The notes below the pieces were generated by a model. That model ran no database searches, was not told the DNA's origin, and saw nothing but the letters and a program-made list of their open reading frames with translations. Shown here piece after piece: positions 55,245 through 63,535 of a DNA stretch of 64,000 bases. The translations under genes and the position numbers were made by a program. Within the stretch, counting starts at the first letter, position 1; every line of letters starts with the position of its first letter. This DNA is from Streptomyces sp. SLBN-31 (lineage in GTDB: Bacteria; Actinomycetota; Actinomycetes; Streptomycetales; Streptomycetaceae): the NCBI RefSeq assembly GCF_006715395.1, contig NZ_VFNC01000001.1, forward strand, positions 3,844,001 to 3,908,000, in the 5' to 3' direction.

Positions 55245-55960
55245 TCATGGCGTGGTAGAGCTCCGTGCGCTGCGGAGCCTCCGGTGCCGGTTCGACGGGA
55301 GTGTCGGCGGTGGCGCAGGCGCGCAGCAGTTGTGCCACGAGGCGGTGCGAGGCCTTGGCGGCCGTGGCGCCGCTGGCGCGCAGGGTCCCGGTATTGGCCA
55401 GCAGCACCTGGGTGAGATCGCGGCCGTCGAAGGCCTCACGCAGATAAGCCCCTGGCCCGGGAGATGATTCCGAGCGCGCCGCGGGTCGCCTCGGCGCGTC
55501 GGGTCTCCACGGCGCCCCCGGGAAAGGTCATGGTCAGGACCTCCACGAAGGTCGGGTCCGCGGTCTGCAGGGCGCACAGACCGCGGACGTAGTCGGCGAA
55601 GCCCTGCAAGGGGTCCGGATCGTCCGAGCAGGCGGTCACAAGGCTGTGGTGCGCCTCCACACGGTCCGTGAAAGCGGCGTCGATGAGGTGCTCCCTCATG
55701 CCGAACCGGCGGAAGCGTGGCGTTGCCGACGCCGGCCTCGCGTGCGATGGCGGTCATCGGGACGCCGAGTCACTCATGGGACAGGCGCCGGCGGGCCGCC
55801 CGCCAGGATGCGTTCGCGGTTGCGTTCCGCGTCGGCGTGCAGCGCCTTGGCGGGGCCGTGTCCCGACGGCGCCGCGTCCGGGCGGTGCTGTGGCCGGGGT
55901 GTTCCCTGAGGTCCGTGCGCGGCGTCCGTCTGCGGCCCCGAGCCCACCGTCTCGCTCACT
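55245..55960 (-). pseudogene. Decayed TetR-family regulator
   Basis: Pieces of one TetR protein appear in order in different frames: HADAERNRERIL (start of the HTH), then AIAREAGVGNATL (recognition helix), then MREHLIDAAFTDRVEAHHSL and LQGFADYVRGLCALQTADPTFVEVLTMTFPGG, then FDGRDLTQVLLANTGTL and VAQLLRACATADTPV. At least three frame changes are needed, so the gene is broken. It may once have controlled the FtsX permease through the palindrome at 51538-51560. Confidence 0.8.
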
Positions 55961-55999
55961 GGTGGGGTTCCTTCCGGTGTCCGCCCCACGGCCGGATGA

Positions 56000-57199
56000 C
56001 TACTTGCTGAGCCAGAGGTCGGGACCGAACACCTCGTAGTGGACGGACTGGGGGCTCAGCCCGTGTGCGAGGAGGTCGGAGCGGACGGCCTTCATGAAGG
56101 CCAGCGGGCCGCACAGGAACGCCGTGGCGTCGGGCGCAGGGGAGAGGCGGGCGATGTCGGCCAGGCCCTCGTTGATGTGGTCCGCGACGGCGTCGGGGTG
56201 GTCGATGTCCTCGTACCAGACGTGCAGGGAGGCGTGCGCGAGCCGCCCGACGAGTTCGACGAGTTCGAGCCGGTGGGCATGGTCCACGGGGGAGCGGTCC
56301 GCGTGAACGATGGTCACGGGCCGGTGGGGCGAGGTGGCGGCCAGATGGTCCAGCATCGCCAGCATGGGGGTGACGCCGATGCCGGCCGAGGCGAGCAGCA
56401 ACGGGCCGTCACCCTCAGCGAGCAGGAGGTCGCCGAAGGGAAGGGAGACCTGGAGCGTGACGCCGGGCCGGGCGTGGGCGTGCAGCCAGGAGGAGACCTC
56501 GCCCTCCGGCACCCGGCCGTCGGCGGAGCACTCCCGCTTGACGGTGATGCGCCAGGTCTTGAGGCCGGGCGCCGAGGAGAGGCTGTACTGCCGTATCTGG
56601 TGGGCTCCGTCAGGCAGTTCGACCCGAACGCTGACGTACTGGCCGGGGACGAATGGGCCGGTCGGCACACCGTCGGCGCGACGCAGGACGAGGGAGACCG
56701 CGTCCGGCGTCTCCTCGTGGCGTTCGGCCACCTCCATGGCCTGCCAGACCGCGCCGTCCTCGACCCGCGCCTGCGCGTACAGGCGCGCCTCCAGGGCGTT
56801 GGCCATGAGCCAGTAGACCTCGTCCCAGGCGGCGGCTACCTCCGGGGTCACGGCGTCGCCGAGGACCTCGGCCACGGCCCCGAGGAGGTGACGGGCGACC
56901 AGCGTGTACTGGTCGGAGGTGATGCCGAGCGAGGCATGCTTGTTCGCGATGCGGCCCAGCACCGCGTCAGGGCGCTCGTCGGGGCGTTCCACGAGCGCTG
57001 TCGCGAAGGCGGCGACGGCACCGGCGAGCGCTTCGCGCTGGGTGCCGCTGGCCTGGTTCGCCCGGTTGAACAAGTCGCGCAGCAGCTCCGGCCGTTCCTC
57101 GAACATACGGCGGTAGAACAGCTCCGTGATGGTGCTGAGGGAGGCCCCCACGGCGGGGAGCGTGGTGCGGACGATCTGCGCGGACCGTTCGGACAGCAT
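56000..57199 (-). CDS. hmp: Flavohemoprotein (nitric oxide dioxygenase)
   Basis: 399 residues from MLSERSAQIVRTTLPAVG. Globin domain 1-140 with the proximal heme His in YTLVARHLLGAVAEVLG and Tyr in FYRRMFEERPELL; FAD domain with RQYSLSSAP; NAD domain with ASAGIGVTPMLAMLDHL and FLCGPLAFMKAVR. It converts NO to nitrate using NAD(P)H and oxygen. ATG 57199 with GGAG 5 nt upstream is preferred to the longer start 57229, because an NsrR-like operator overlaps the longer start. An ECF41 promoter lies at 57275-57304. Two-signal control by ECF41 and NO is likely (inference). Confidence 0.93.
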   Translation of the reverse strand: MLSERSAQIVRTTLPAVGASLSTITELFYRRMFEERPELLRDLFNRANQASGTQREALAGAVAAFATALVERPDERPDAVLGRIANKHASLGITSDQYTLVARHLLGAVAEVLGDAVTPEVAAAWDEVYWLMANALEARLYAQARVEDGAVWQAMEVAERHEETPDAVSLVLRRADGVPTGPFVPGQYVSVRVELPDGAHQIRQYSLSSAPGLKTWRITVKRECSADGRVPEGEVSSWLHAHARPGVTLQVSLPFGDLLLAEGDGPLLLASAGIGVTPMLAMLDHLAATSPHRPVTIVHADRSPVDHAHRLELVELVGRLAHASLHVWYEDIDHPDAVADHINEGLADIARLSPAPDATAFLCGPLAFMKAVRSDLLAHGLSPQSVHYEVFGPDLWLSK

Positions 57200-57209
57200 G
57201 CCGACTCCA

Positions 57210-57232
57210 AACTGGTAAATGAGATGCATATT
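57210..57232. promoter_or_regulatory. NsrR-like operator in the hmp leader
   Basis: On the minus strand AATATGCATCTCATTTACCAGTT (as two parts, AATATGCATCTC and ATTTACCAGTT) resembles Streptomyces NsrR sites before hmpA genes. It lies between the ECF41 promoter and the start codon, where a repressor would block transcription. NsrR is an NO-sensing Fe-S repressor. Confidence 0.5.
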
Positions 57233-57274
57233 TTTCGGTGTGAGTCACCGCTGGTGCTCATCCGTGCTCGCATG

Positions 57275-57304
57275 CTTGACCGGACCGCGAATTACCTTGT
57301 GACA
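57275..57304 (-). promoter_or_regulatory. ECF41-type promoter of hmp
   Basis: TGTCACA at 57304-57298, 17-nt spacer, cG-GTCAAG. Confidence 0.7.
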
Positions 57305-57392
57305 ACTTTGGGATAGCTACGGAGCACGGTGTGACGGGCTACCGGCTAATCGTGTTGATCGGCCCCAGCAGGCAGTGCTGGAGTCGGCGCGT

Positions 57393-57625
57393 GGACAACA
57401 TCCCCGCCAACCGGCGGCCTTGGAACCGGATCGGCAACGCTTACCAGAGCGAGCACGACCCGCAGATCGGCGCCGAACCCCGGCTTCGGGGCACGTACTC
57501 CATCCCCGCCGCGCGCACCTGCACGCCCTAGGCGACGTCACCGGCACGCGCGTCCTCGACCTCGGCTGCGGCGTCGGCCAGTGGTCCAAGAGGATGTACA
57601 CCGTCCAGTACGGCCACCGCGCTCC
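57393..57625 (+). pseudogene. Fragment of a class I methyltransferase
   Basis: RPWNRIGNAYQSEHDPQIG, then after a frame change GDVTGTRVLDLGCGVGQWSKR, which is SAM-binding motif I. Both ends are missing. It is not a copy of the other two methyltransferases of the window (different motif neighbourhood). Confidence 0.7.
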
Positions 57626-57694
57626 CTGGTCTACGAAACTGACATGCGGGTGAAGAGGGCGCCCACGCAGCCCTGGCACGTGATCCGACCACCG

Positions 57695-57724
57695 TGTCAC
57701 ACCGAGTGCCGACGACCGGTCTAG
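57695..57724 (+). promoter_or_regulatory. ECF41-type promoter of the NDH-2 gene
   Basis: TGTCACA at 57695-57701, 17-nt spacer, cG-GTCTAG. Start 32 nt downstream. Confidence 0.75.
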
Positions 57725-57755
57725 AGGGTTAGGACCGAGAGGAACAGAGGACACC

Positions 57756-59114
57756 GTGCGTGAGATCTTGATCGTGGGCGGCGGGTACGCGGGCTTCTAC
57801 ACCGCGTGGGGCCTGGAGAAGAGGCTGCGGCCGGGCGAGGCGCGCGTCACCGTCGTCGACCCGCGCCCGTACATGACGTACCAGCCCTTCCTGCCCGAGG
57901 TCGTGGCCGGTTCGGTGGAGGCCCGGCACGCGGCGGTCTCGCTCCGCCGTCACCTCCACTACACGCGTCTGGTGGCGGGCTCGGTGACGGAGATCCGCCA
58001 CAGCGCGCGCACGGTCACGGTCCGCCCGGAGTCCGGGCCATCCCTCGACCTGCACTACGACGTGCTGGTCGTGACGGCGGGGGCGGTCACCCGGACCTTC
58101 CCGATCCCGGGGCTGAGCGATCAGGCGTACGGACTCAAGCACGTCGAGGAGGCCGTAGCGATCCGCGACCGCCTCCTCACCTCGTTCGACCGTGCGGCCA
58201 GTCTGCCGCGCGGGCCCGAACGCACCAGACTACTCACCGTCACCGTCGTCGGTGGCGGATTCTCCGGAGTGGAGGGATTTGGTGAACTGCTGGCCCTGGC
58301 GACCGCGTTGCTCAAGCAGTACCCGGAGATCGGCGCGGACGAACCGGCCTTCCACCTGGTCGAGGCACGGGACCGCATCCTGCCCGAGGTCGCGGACCGG
58401 CCGGGCGCCTGGGTGGTGCGTTCACTGGAGAAACGGGGGGCGCGGGTGCACCTGAACACCCAGCTGGTCTCCGCCGAGGACGGCCGGGTGCGGCTGTCGG
58501 ACGGCACCGAGTACTTCTCGGGCCTGCTGGTGTGGACGGCCGGCAACGCCGCCAACCCGATCGTGCACAACCACAGCGACCTGCCTGTCGACGAGCGGGG
58601 CCTGCTCACCGTACGGGCGGATCTGCGGGTCACCACGGACACCGAGGTGGTGCCCGACGTCTGGGCGGCGGGGGACGACGCCTCGGTGCCCGATCTCGCG
58701 GCCGGGAGGCCAGGCGCGCACACCGTGCCCAACGCCCAGCACGCCGTCCGCCAGGGCAAGCTGCTGGCGAAGAACATCCTGGCATCGCTGCGCGGCCGTC
58801 CGACCAAGGACTACGTACACCGCAGTCTCGGTGTGGTGGCCACACTCGGGCTCGGCCGCGGCATCTTCCAGTACCGGGGACTGGTCATCAAGGGGTTCCC
58901 GGCCTGGCTGATGCACCGTGGCTACCACGTCCTGGCCATACCAAGCTGGGAACGCAAGACGCGTGTCTTCGCCGTGTGGGTCACGGCCCTTCTCTACGGC
59001 CGCGACATCGTGTCGCTGGCGTCGGTGCAGCACCCGAGGGAGGCATTCGTCTCCCGCGGCGAACTGCGCCGAGGAGAGGAGCCCGCACAGCCCGGAGGCC
59101 GGCTCACGGCATGA
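57756..59114 (+). CDS. ndh: Type II NADH:quinone dehydrogenase (NDH-2)
   Basis: 452 residues from GTG 57756 (AGAGG 5 nt upstream). EILIVGGGYAGFYTAWGLEKRL binds FAD; VTVVGGGFSGVEGFGELLALA binds NADH; VWAAGDDASVPD is the second FAD motif; AQHAVRQGKLLAKNILASL follows. The C-terminal amphipathic region (RGLVIKGFPAWLMHRGYHVLAIPSWERK) is the membrane and quinone anchor. It oxidises NADH and reduces menaquinone without pumping protons. With the two QcrB genes it would feed a quinone-based chain. Its tail overlaps the end of the remnant on the other strand by 11 bp. Confidence 0.93.
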   Translation: MREILIVGGGYAGFYTAWGLEKRLRPGEARVTVVDPRPYMTYQPFLPEVVAGSVEARHAAVSLRRHLHYTRLVAGSVTEIRHSARTVTVRPESGPSLDLHYDVLVVTAGAVTRTFPIPGLSDQAYGLKHVEEAVAIRDRLLTSFDRAASLPRGPERTRLLTVTVVGGGFSGVEGFGELLALATALLKQYPEIGADEPAFHLVEARDRILPEVADRPGAWVVRSLEKRGARVHLNTQLVSAEDGRVRLSDGTEYFSGLLVWTAGNAANPIVHNHSDLPVDERGLLTVRADLRVTTDTEVVPDVWAAGDDASVPDLAAGRPGAHTVPNAQHAVRQGKLLAKNILASLRGRPTKDYVHRSLGVVATLGLGRGIFQYRGLVIKGFPAWLMHRGYHVLAIPSWERKTRVFAVWVTALLYGRDIVSLASVQHPREAFVSRGELRRGEEPAQPGGRLTA

Positions 59115-59516
59115 CGGCGCGGTACAGTCCACGGCCAGCCCGCTGGACGCGCGAGGCGCCGACGAGACGGTCGAGCGTGCTGCGGACGGCGTTGATGCTG
59201 CCGCTGTCGGTGTCGCGTCCCAGCGCCGACGCGACGTCGCGGGCGCGAACCTCGGTGTCCCCGGCCTGCGCGAAGTACGCCAGGATCTGCTCCGTGAGCT
59301 TGCCGTACGTCGTGCCGCCGTCGCCCGCCTCGTCGCTCCGGCCTGCCGTGGCCGGGGGCTCTGCGGCGGCTTCGACCGTTGCCGCGGCGCGCACGGCCTC
59401 CGGCTTCGCCGACGACGGGACGCTCACGAGGGCGGGGTCCCGCTGGGATGGGGCGGCCGCCGGGCCGGTGCCGGGCATGAGCGCCTGAAGGGCGTCGAGC
59501 GCCCGCCCGAAGCGTG
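59104..59516 (-). pseudogene. 5'-truncated copy of the coiled-coil/winged-helix protein
   Basis: The C-terminal domain (YGKLTEQILAYFAQAGDTEVRARDVASALGRDTDSG, INAVRSTLDRLVGASRVQRAGRGLYRA, in pieces) matches 1028-1579 nearly residue for residue. Upstream of MPGTGP the frame still reads RALDALQALM, equivalent to RALSALTVLM of the full copy, and then meets the ECF41 fragment on the other strand. The coiled-coil N-terminus is lost. A 124-residue product from ATG 59478 could still be made. Confidence 0.75.
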
Positions 59517-59672
59517 CTCACCCTGCTCCGCGCCCAGCCGCAGACCACCGTGGACACCAGGCCGGTCAACGGACGCACCCGGTTGGTCCTCCGCCACCGC
59601 GCCCGGGTCGGCGCGGTGATCACCCTCGACCCGGCCCCGGTCCGCACCCGGGACGACGAGGGACCGGCGTGA
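59514..59672 (+). pseudogene. C-terminal fragment of an ECF41 regulatory domain
   Basis: VLTLLRAQPQTTVDTRPVNGRTRLVLRHRARVGAVITLD (in pieces) matches residues in copy 1 (LLTLLAGRPGTTLHCQSVNARTGIVV, VAAVISLD). It lacks both the sigma domains and the NPDKL end. Confidence 0.75.
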
Positions 59673-59743
59673 CCGTGCGCGCACATCTCCTGCGCGGCCT
59701 TGCTGGCGGCCAGGCCGCCCCCGACGATCACGAACGTCTTCAC
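59666..59743 (-). pseudogene. N-terminal fragment of a ferredoxin reductase
   Basis: From GTG 59743: KTFVIVGGGLAASKAAQEMCAHGHAG, equal in plan to the start of 3117-4349 (FVIVGGGLAAGKAAEELR). It ends after about 26 codons at the junction with the ECF41 fragment. Confidence 0.7.
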
Positions 59744-59878
59744 ACGCGACAGGTTGCATCCCGTCCCAGTTGGTGTGGCCCACACGGCGACCCGTGCGGT
59801 GGGGACGTGCGGATGACCGGGACGACGGGCCCGGTTGCGGCAGTACGGCACCCGGGGAGGCTCTTGCGGTGCGGCGTC

Positions 59879-60643
59879 TCACCGGCGGCCGCGCAGCGTC
59901 ACTGCCAGCAGCTCCGACTCCTCGTACCCCGGGAGCGGGGCGAACCCGTGCGCTGCCAGCTCGCGGGTCAGCCGGGCCCGCGTCGCGGGCCACATCCAGA
60001 ACGTCTCGGTGTGTTCCCGCAGCACGTCCTCGGCGTCCCTGACCCAGTAGTCGGCGCGGGTCCGGATGCGATAGCCGGCGGCCGACATCGTCATGCGCCC
60101 GCCGTAGATGTGCTCGCCGACCCGCTTGTCCGCCAGCAGGCGCACGACGGTGCGGGTTGGGAGCCGGGCGGGCGGCAGCTGCACGAACAGCGAGCCGCCG
60201 GGGGTGAGGGCCCTGCCCAGCGCAGGCCACAACTTCTCGCGTACGCCGGGTGGAAGACAGCCCACCATGTTGTGGCAGACGGCCACGTCCGCGACCGTGT
60301 CCAGCGCCGTCTCGTCCAGGGGGTGCGGGTGCACGGTGACCCGGTTCCGCTGCTCGGAGGGCAGGGCGGCGAGCCGGGTCAGCAGCGACGTACGCATAGC
60401 CCGGGCCGGTTCGACGGCGTGCACGTCGGCCCAGGAGCCGGCGAGGGCCAGCATCGTCACCCGCCCGGTACCAGCCCCGACGTCCAGCACGCCGGTGCGG
60501 GCGTCGGCGATCTGGGGTGCGTAGAGCCGGCGGACCCGGGCTTCGTCCGCGTCCGCCTGCAAGATGTCGTAGAACTCCGCGGTGACCGCGTAGGAGTCGG
60601 ATTCCCGTCGGAGGCCCGACGGACCGCTGAGGATAGTGCGCAT
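59879..60643 (-). CDS. Class I SAM-dependent methyltransferase
   Basis: 254 residues from MRTILSGPSGLRRE. SAM motif I GVLDVGAGTGRVTMLAL, post I VHAVEPARAM, motif II VADVAVCHNMVGCL and post II ALGRALTPGGSLFVQLPPA. An ATG at 60652 overlaps the -10 element of its ECF41 promoter, so the first usable start is ATG 60643, which falls at the predicted transcription start; the mRNA is probably leaderless. Intact homolog of the pseudogene at 5515-6271. Substrate unknown. Confidence 0.88.
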   Translation of the reverse strand: MRTILSGPSGLRRESDSYAVTAEFYDILQADADEARVRRLYAPQIADARTGVLDVGAGTGRVTMLALAGSWADVHAVEPARAMRTSLLTRLAALPSEQRNRVTVHPHPLDETALDTVADVAVCHNMVGCLPPGVREKLWPALGRALTPGGSLFVQLPPARLPTRTVVRLLADKRVGEHIYGGRMTMSAAGYRIRTRADYWVRDAEDVLREHTETFWMWPATRARLTRELAAHGFAPLPGYEESELLAVTLRGRR

Positions 60644-60649
60644 GCCCGA

Positions 60650-60679
60650 CATGACAACGTATGAGCATAGTGTGTGACA
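60650..60679 (-). promoter_or_regulatory. ECF41-type promoter of the methyltransferase
   Basis: TGTCACA at 60679-60673, 17-nt spacer, tT-GTCATG. Predicted start of transcription near 60643. Confidence 0.7.
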
Positions 60680-60709
60680 GCGAGGACAGGCGACCGCAGC
60701 GCGGACCGT

Positions 60710-60739
60710 TGTCACAGAAGCACACGGTGCGCAGTCAAA
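60710..60739 (+). promoter_or_regulatory. ECF41-type promoter of the hydroxyacid dehydrogenase
   Basis: TGTCACA at 60710-60716, 17-nt spacer, cA-GTCAAA. The ATG at 60750 is about where transcription should begin. Confidence 0.7.
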
Positions 60740-60749
60740 GTACGTCGTC

Positions 60750-61688
60750 ATGACCGCGCGATCCCCCCAGGTATGGCTGCCCGCACAGTTCGGCCGCCTC
60801 GCCGATCTGCCCCCCGGCCTCGATTACGCCCGCTGGGACGGCCGTTCGGCCTTTCCCACGGACCCGGCGGAGGTCGAGTTCTACGTGCCCCCGCTGACCA
60901 AAGACATCAGTGTCATTGCCCGGCCGCTGGCCCGGATGACCCGGCTGCAAGCGGTGCAGGCGCTCAGCGCCGGGACCGACGAGCTGCGGGCGGCACTGGA
61001 CCGGCAGCCCCGTGAGGTGACCTTGTGCAACGCGAAGGGGGTGCCGGCTGCAGCCACGGCCGAGCTGGCCCTGACGCTGATCCTCGCCAGCCTGCGCGGC
61101 ATACCGGAATCGCTCCGCGCCCAGGACCGGGAGGACTGGGACCCGCGGACGTTCTCCACCCTGTACGAACGGTCCGTGCTCATCGTCGGTCACGGCGCCG
61201 TCGGCTCCGCCCTGGAGAAGCTCCTGACGCCCTTCGGCTGCACCGTCACCCGCGTCGGGCGCGCGGACAGGGACACGCCCCAAGGGCCGGTGCGCTCCGT
61301 GTCGCTGCTGCCCCGGCTCGTCGCGGACGCCGACGTGATCGTGCTGTGCACTCCGCTGACCGCGGCGACCCGCGGGCTCTTCGATGCCGCACTGCTGTCC
61401 CGCGTCAAGGACGGCGCCCTGCTCGTCAACGTGTCCCGGGGCGCGGTCGTTGACACCGACGCCCTGCTGAAGGAGGTGCACGGCGGCCGGCTGCGGGCCG
61501 CCCTCGACGTTAGCGACCCCGAACCGCTCCCGCCGGGCCACCCGCTCTGGACCGCGCCCGGCGTCCTGGTCACCCCGCACGTCGGCGCTTTCACCCCCGA
61601 TCTGTGGCCCCGTCTCGAAGCGCTCGTGCGACGGCAGCTGGCCCGGTTCGTCGCGGGCGGGGAACTGGAGAACGTCGTCACACGCTGA
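60750..61688 (+). CDS. D-isomer-specific 2-hydroxyacid dehydrogenase
   Basis: 312 residues. NAD-binding motif VLIVGHGAVGSALEKLL, catalytic Arg in VNVSRGAVVDTDALL, Glu in DVSDPEPLPPGHPLW and His in VTPHVGAFT; N-terminal AVQALSAGTDEL. The family reduces 2-oxo acids to D-hydroxy acids with NAD(P)H. The start lies only 11 nt after the -10 element, so translation is probably leaderless. It is divergent from the methyltransferase. Confidence 0.92.
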   Translation: MTARSPQVWLPAQFGRLADLPPGLDYARWDGRSAFPTDPAEVEFYVPPLTKDISVIARPLARMTRLQAVQALSAGTDELRAALDRQPREVTLCNAKGVPAAATAELALTLILASLRGIPESLRAQDREDWDPRTFSTLYERSVLIVGHGAVGSALEKLLTPFGCTVTRVGRADRDTPQGPVRSVSLLPRLVADADVIVLCTPLTAATRGLFDAALLSRVKDGALLVNVSRGAVVDTDALLKEVHGGRLRAALDVSDPEPLPPGHPLWTAPGVLVTPHVGAFTPDLWPRLEALVRRQLARFVAGGELENVVTR

Positions 61689-61704
61689 CACGAGGCCGCC
61701 CGAG

Positions 61705-61734
61705 TGTCACACCCTTGCGTCCTCACCGGTCTTG
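61705..61734 (+). promoter_or_regulatory. ECF41-type promoter of qcrB copy 2
   Basis: TGTCACA at 61705-61711, 17-nt spacer, cG-GTCTTG. Confidence 0.75.
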
Positions 61735-61794
61735 ACTGGCACAGCAGCTGATGAATGCACCCGAACAGTGTGCCGCGCGACGAATGGTGACGAG

Positions 61795-63426
61795 ATGGGC
61801 AACGACAGCCGGCCAGCCGGACCGGAGCGAGGACGCGGTGGAGAGCGGTTCGCCACGTGGGTGGCGAACCGGACGGGCCTGCGCGGGACGGCCCGCTCCG
61901 CCCGGCGCCTGGTCTTCCCGGACCACTGGTCGTTCCTGCTTGGCGAGATCGCGCTCTACAGTCTCGTCGTCCTGCTGATCACGGGCGTCTACCTCAGCCT
62001 TTACTTCCACCCCTCCACCGATCTCGTCGTCTACGACGGCGGATACGCGCCGCTGCGGGGGCAGTTGGTCTCCCGGGCCTTCGACTCGACCCTGCACCTC
62101 TCCTTCGACGTCCGCGGCGGCCTGCTCGTCCGCCAAGCGCACCACTGGGCGGCACTGGTCTTCGTCGCCGCGGTCTTCGCGCACCTGCTGCGGGTCTTCT
62201 TCACCGGCGCGTTCCGCAAGCCGCGCGAGCTGAACTGGGCGCTGGGGTTCCTGCTCCTCGTCCTGGCCATGTTCGCCGGCCTGACCGGCTACGACCTGCC
62301 CGACGACCTGCTGTCCGGAACCGGCCTGCAAGTGGTCAACGGCACGCTCCTGTCGATCCCGGTCGTCGGTACCTACCTGTCGTTCTTCCTCTTCGGCGGC
62401 GAGTTTCCCGGCGAGGACCTGATCGCCCGCTTCAACGCCCTGCACACGCTGGTCATCCCCGCGCTGATGATCGCGGTGCTCGTCGGTTACGCGGTACTGG
62501 CCCTGCGCCACCGGCCCACCCAGTACCCCGGCCCCGGCCGGAGCGAGAACAACGTCGTCGGCGTCCCGCTCGCCGTCCGTGCCGTGAAGTCCGCCGGCTA
62601 CTTCTGCTTTGTGTCCGGCGTGATCTTCTTCATGGCCGCCGTGGCCCAGATCAACCCCGTGTGGAACTACGGCCCCTTCCGCCCAGACCAGGTCTCCGCC
62701 GGGTCCCAGCCGGACTGGTACATGGGCGTCGCGGACGGCCTGCTGCGCGTCATGCCCGGCTGGGAGATCGACGTATGGGGCCACACTCTGGCCCTGGACA
62801 ACTTCCTGCCCCTGCTGGCCGGCCTGCTCCTCTTCCTCGCGATGGGCGCCTATCCGTTTCTGGAGGCCTGGGTCACGGACGACGACCGCGACCACCACCT
62901 CCTCGACCGCCCCCGCAACCGTCCCGTACGGACCGCCTTGGGCGTGGCCTGGCTCAGCATCTACGCGGTGGCGCTCGTCGGCGCCGCCAACGACGTCATC
63001 GCCACCCGGCTGCACGTCTCCGTCAACTCCGTGACCTGGGCTGTGCGCCTCGGCCTGTTCGTCGCCCCGGTCCTGGCCTTCGTCACTACCAAGCGCCTCG
63101 CGCTCGCCCTCCAGCGGCGCGACCGCGACAAGGTGCTGCACGGCCGCGAGACCGGCGTCATCACGCGCCTGCCGCACGGCGAGTATGTCGAGGTCCACGA
63201 GCCCCTCGACCCGGCCCGGCTGCACACCCTCACCGCCCACGAGCAGTACCGGCCGCTGGAGCCCACGCCCGAACCGGACCCGGACGGACCCGCGCCGACC
63301 CGGACCCGGACCGCCACTCGGCGCCTGCGCGTGGCGCTCAGCCGCGTCCTCTACGGCCCGGGCACCCAGATCCCCAAACCCTCGCCGCCCGAGCACCGGG
63401 AACTCACCGCCCGGCACCGGCCCTGA
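61795..63426 (+). CDS. Solo cytochrome b of the bc1 type (QcrB-like), copy 2
   Basis: 543 residues from ATG 61795. HWSFLLGEIALYSLVVLLITGVYLSLYF, RQAHHWAALVFVAAVFAHLLRVFF, GGLTGYDLP-type GLTGYDLPDDLLSGTGL, LHTLVIPALMIAVLVGYAVL and SQPDWYMGVADGLLRVMPGWE match copy 1 (9270-10901). One difference: in the second heme-ligand helix copy 1 has His near the end (AFHAF) and copy 2 has GYAVLALRH, so the ligand may be shifted or missing. No QcrA or QcrC nearby. Followed by a damaged exported hydrolase, the same order as at copy 1. Confidence 0.88.
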   Translation: MGNDSRPAGPERGRGGERFATWVANRTGLRGTARSARRLVFPDHWSFLLGEIALYSLVVLLITGVYLSLYFHPSTDLVVYDGGYAPLRGQLVSRAFDSTLHLSFDVRGGLLVRQAHHWAALVFVAAVFAHLLRVFFTGAFRKPRELNWALGFLLLVLAMFAGLTGYDLPDDLLSGTGLQVVNGTLLSIPVVGTYLSFFLFGGEFPGEDLIARFNALHTLVIPALMIAVLVGYAVLALRHRPTQYPGPGRSENNVVGVPLAVRAVKSAGYFCFVSGVIFFMAAVAQINPVWNYGPFRPDQVSAGSQPDWYMGVADGLLRVMPGWEIDVWGHTLALDNFLPLLAGLLLFLAMGAYPFLEAWVTDDDRDHHLLDRPRNRPVRTALGVAWLSIYAVALVGAANDVIATRLHVSVNSVTWAVRLGLFVAPVLAFVTTKRLALALQRRDRDKVLHGRETGVITRLPHGEYVEVHEPLDPARLHTLTAHEQYRPLEPTPEPDPDGPAPTRTRTATRRLRVALSRVLYGPGTQIPKPSPPEHRELTARHRP

Positions 63427-63535
63427 TCCGCCCCTGCCCCCTACCCGACCGACTCCCGCCCGTCTCCCACCCACGCCCCGCCCGGGAGACGGTCGGGGCA
63501 CCCGCCACCGATCCCGTCCGAAAGGTCATCGACAT

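Noticed and set aside
61723..63501. A 592-codon frame opposite qcrB copy 2
   Set aside because: Antisense shadow of qcrB, rich in Gly/Val/Arg/Asp with no motif or ribosome binding site.
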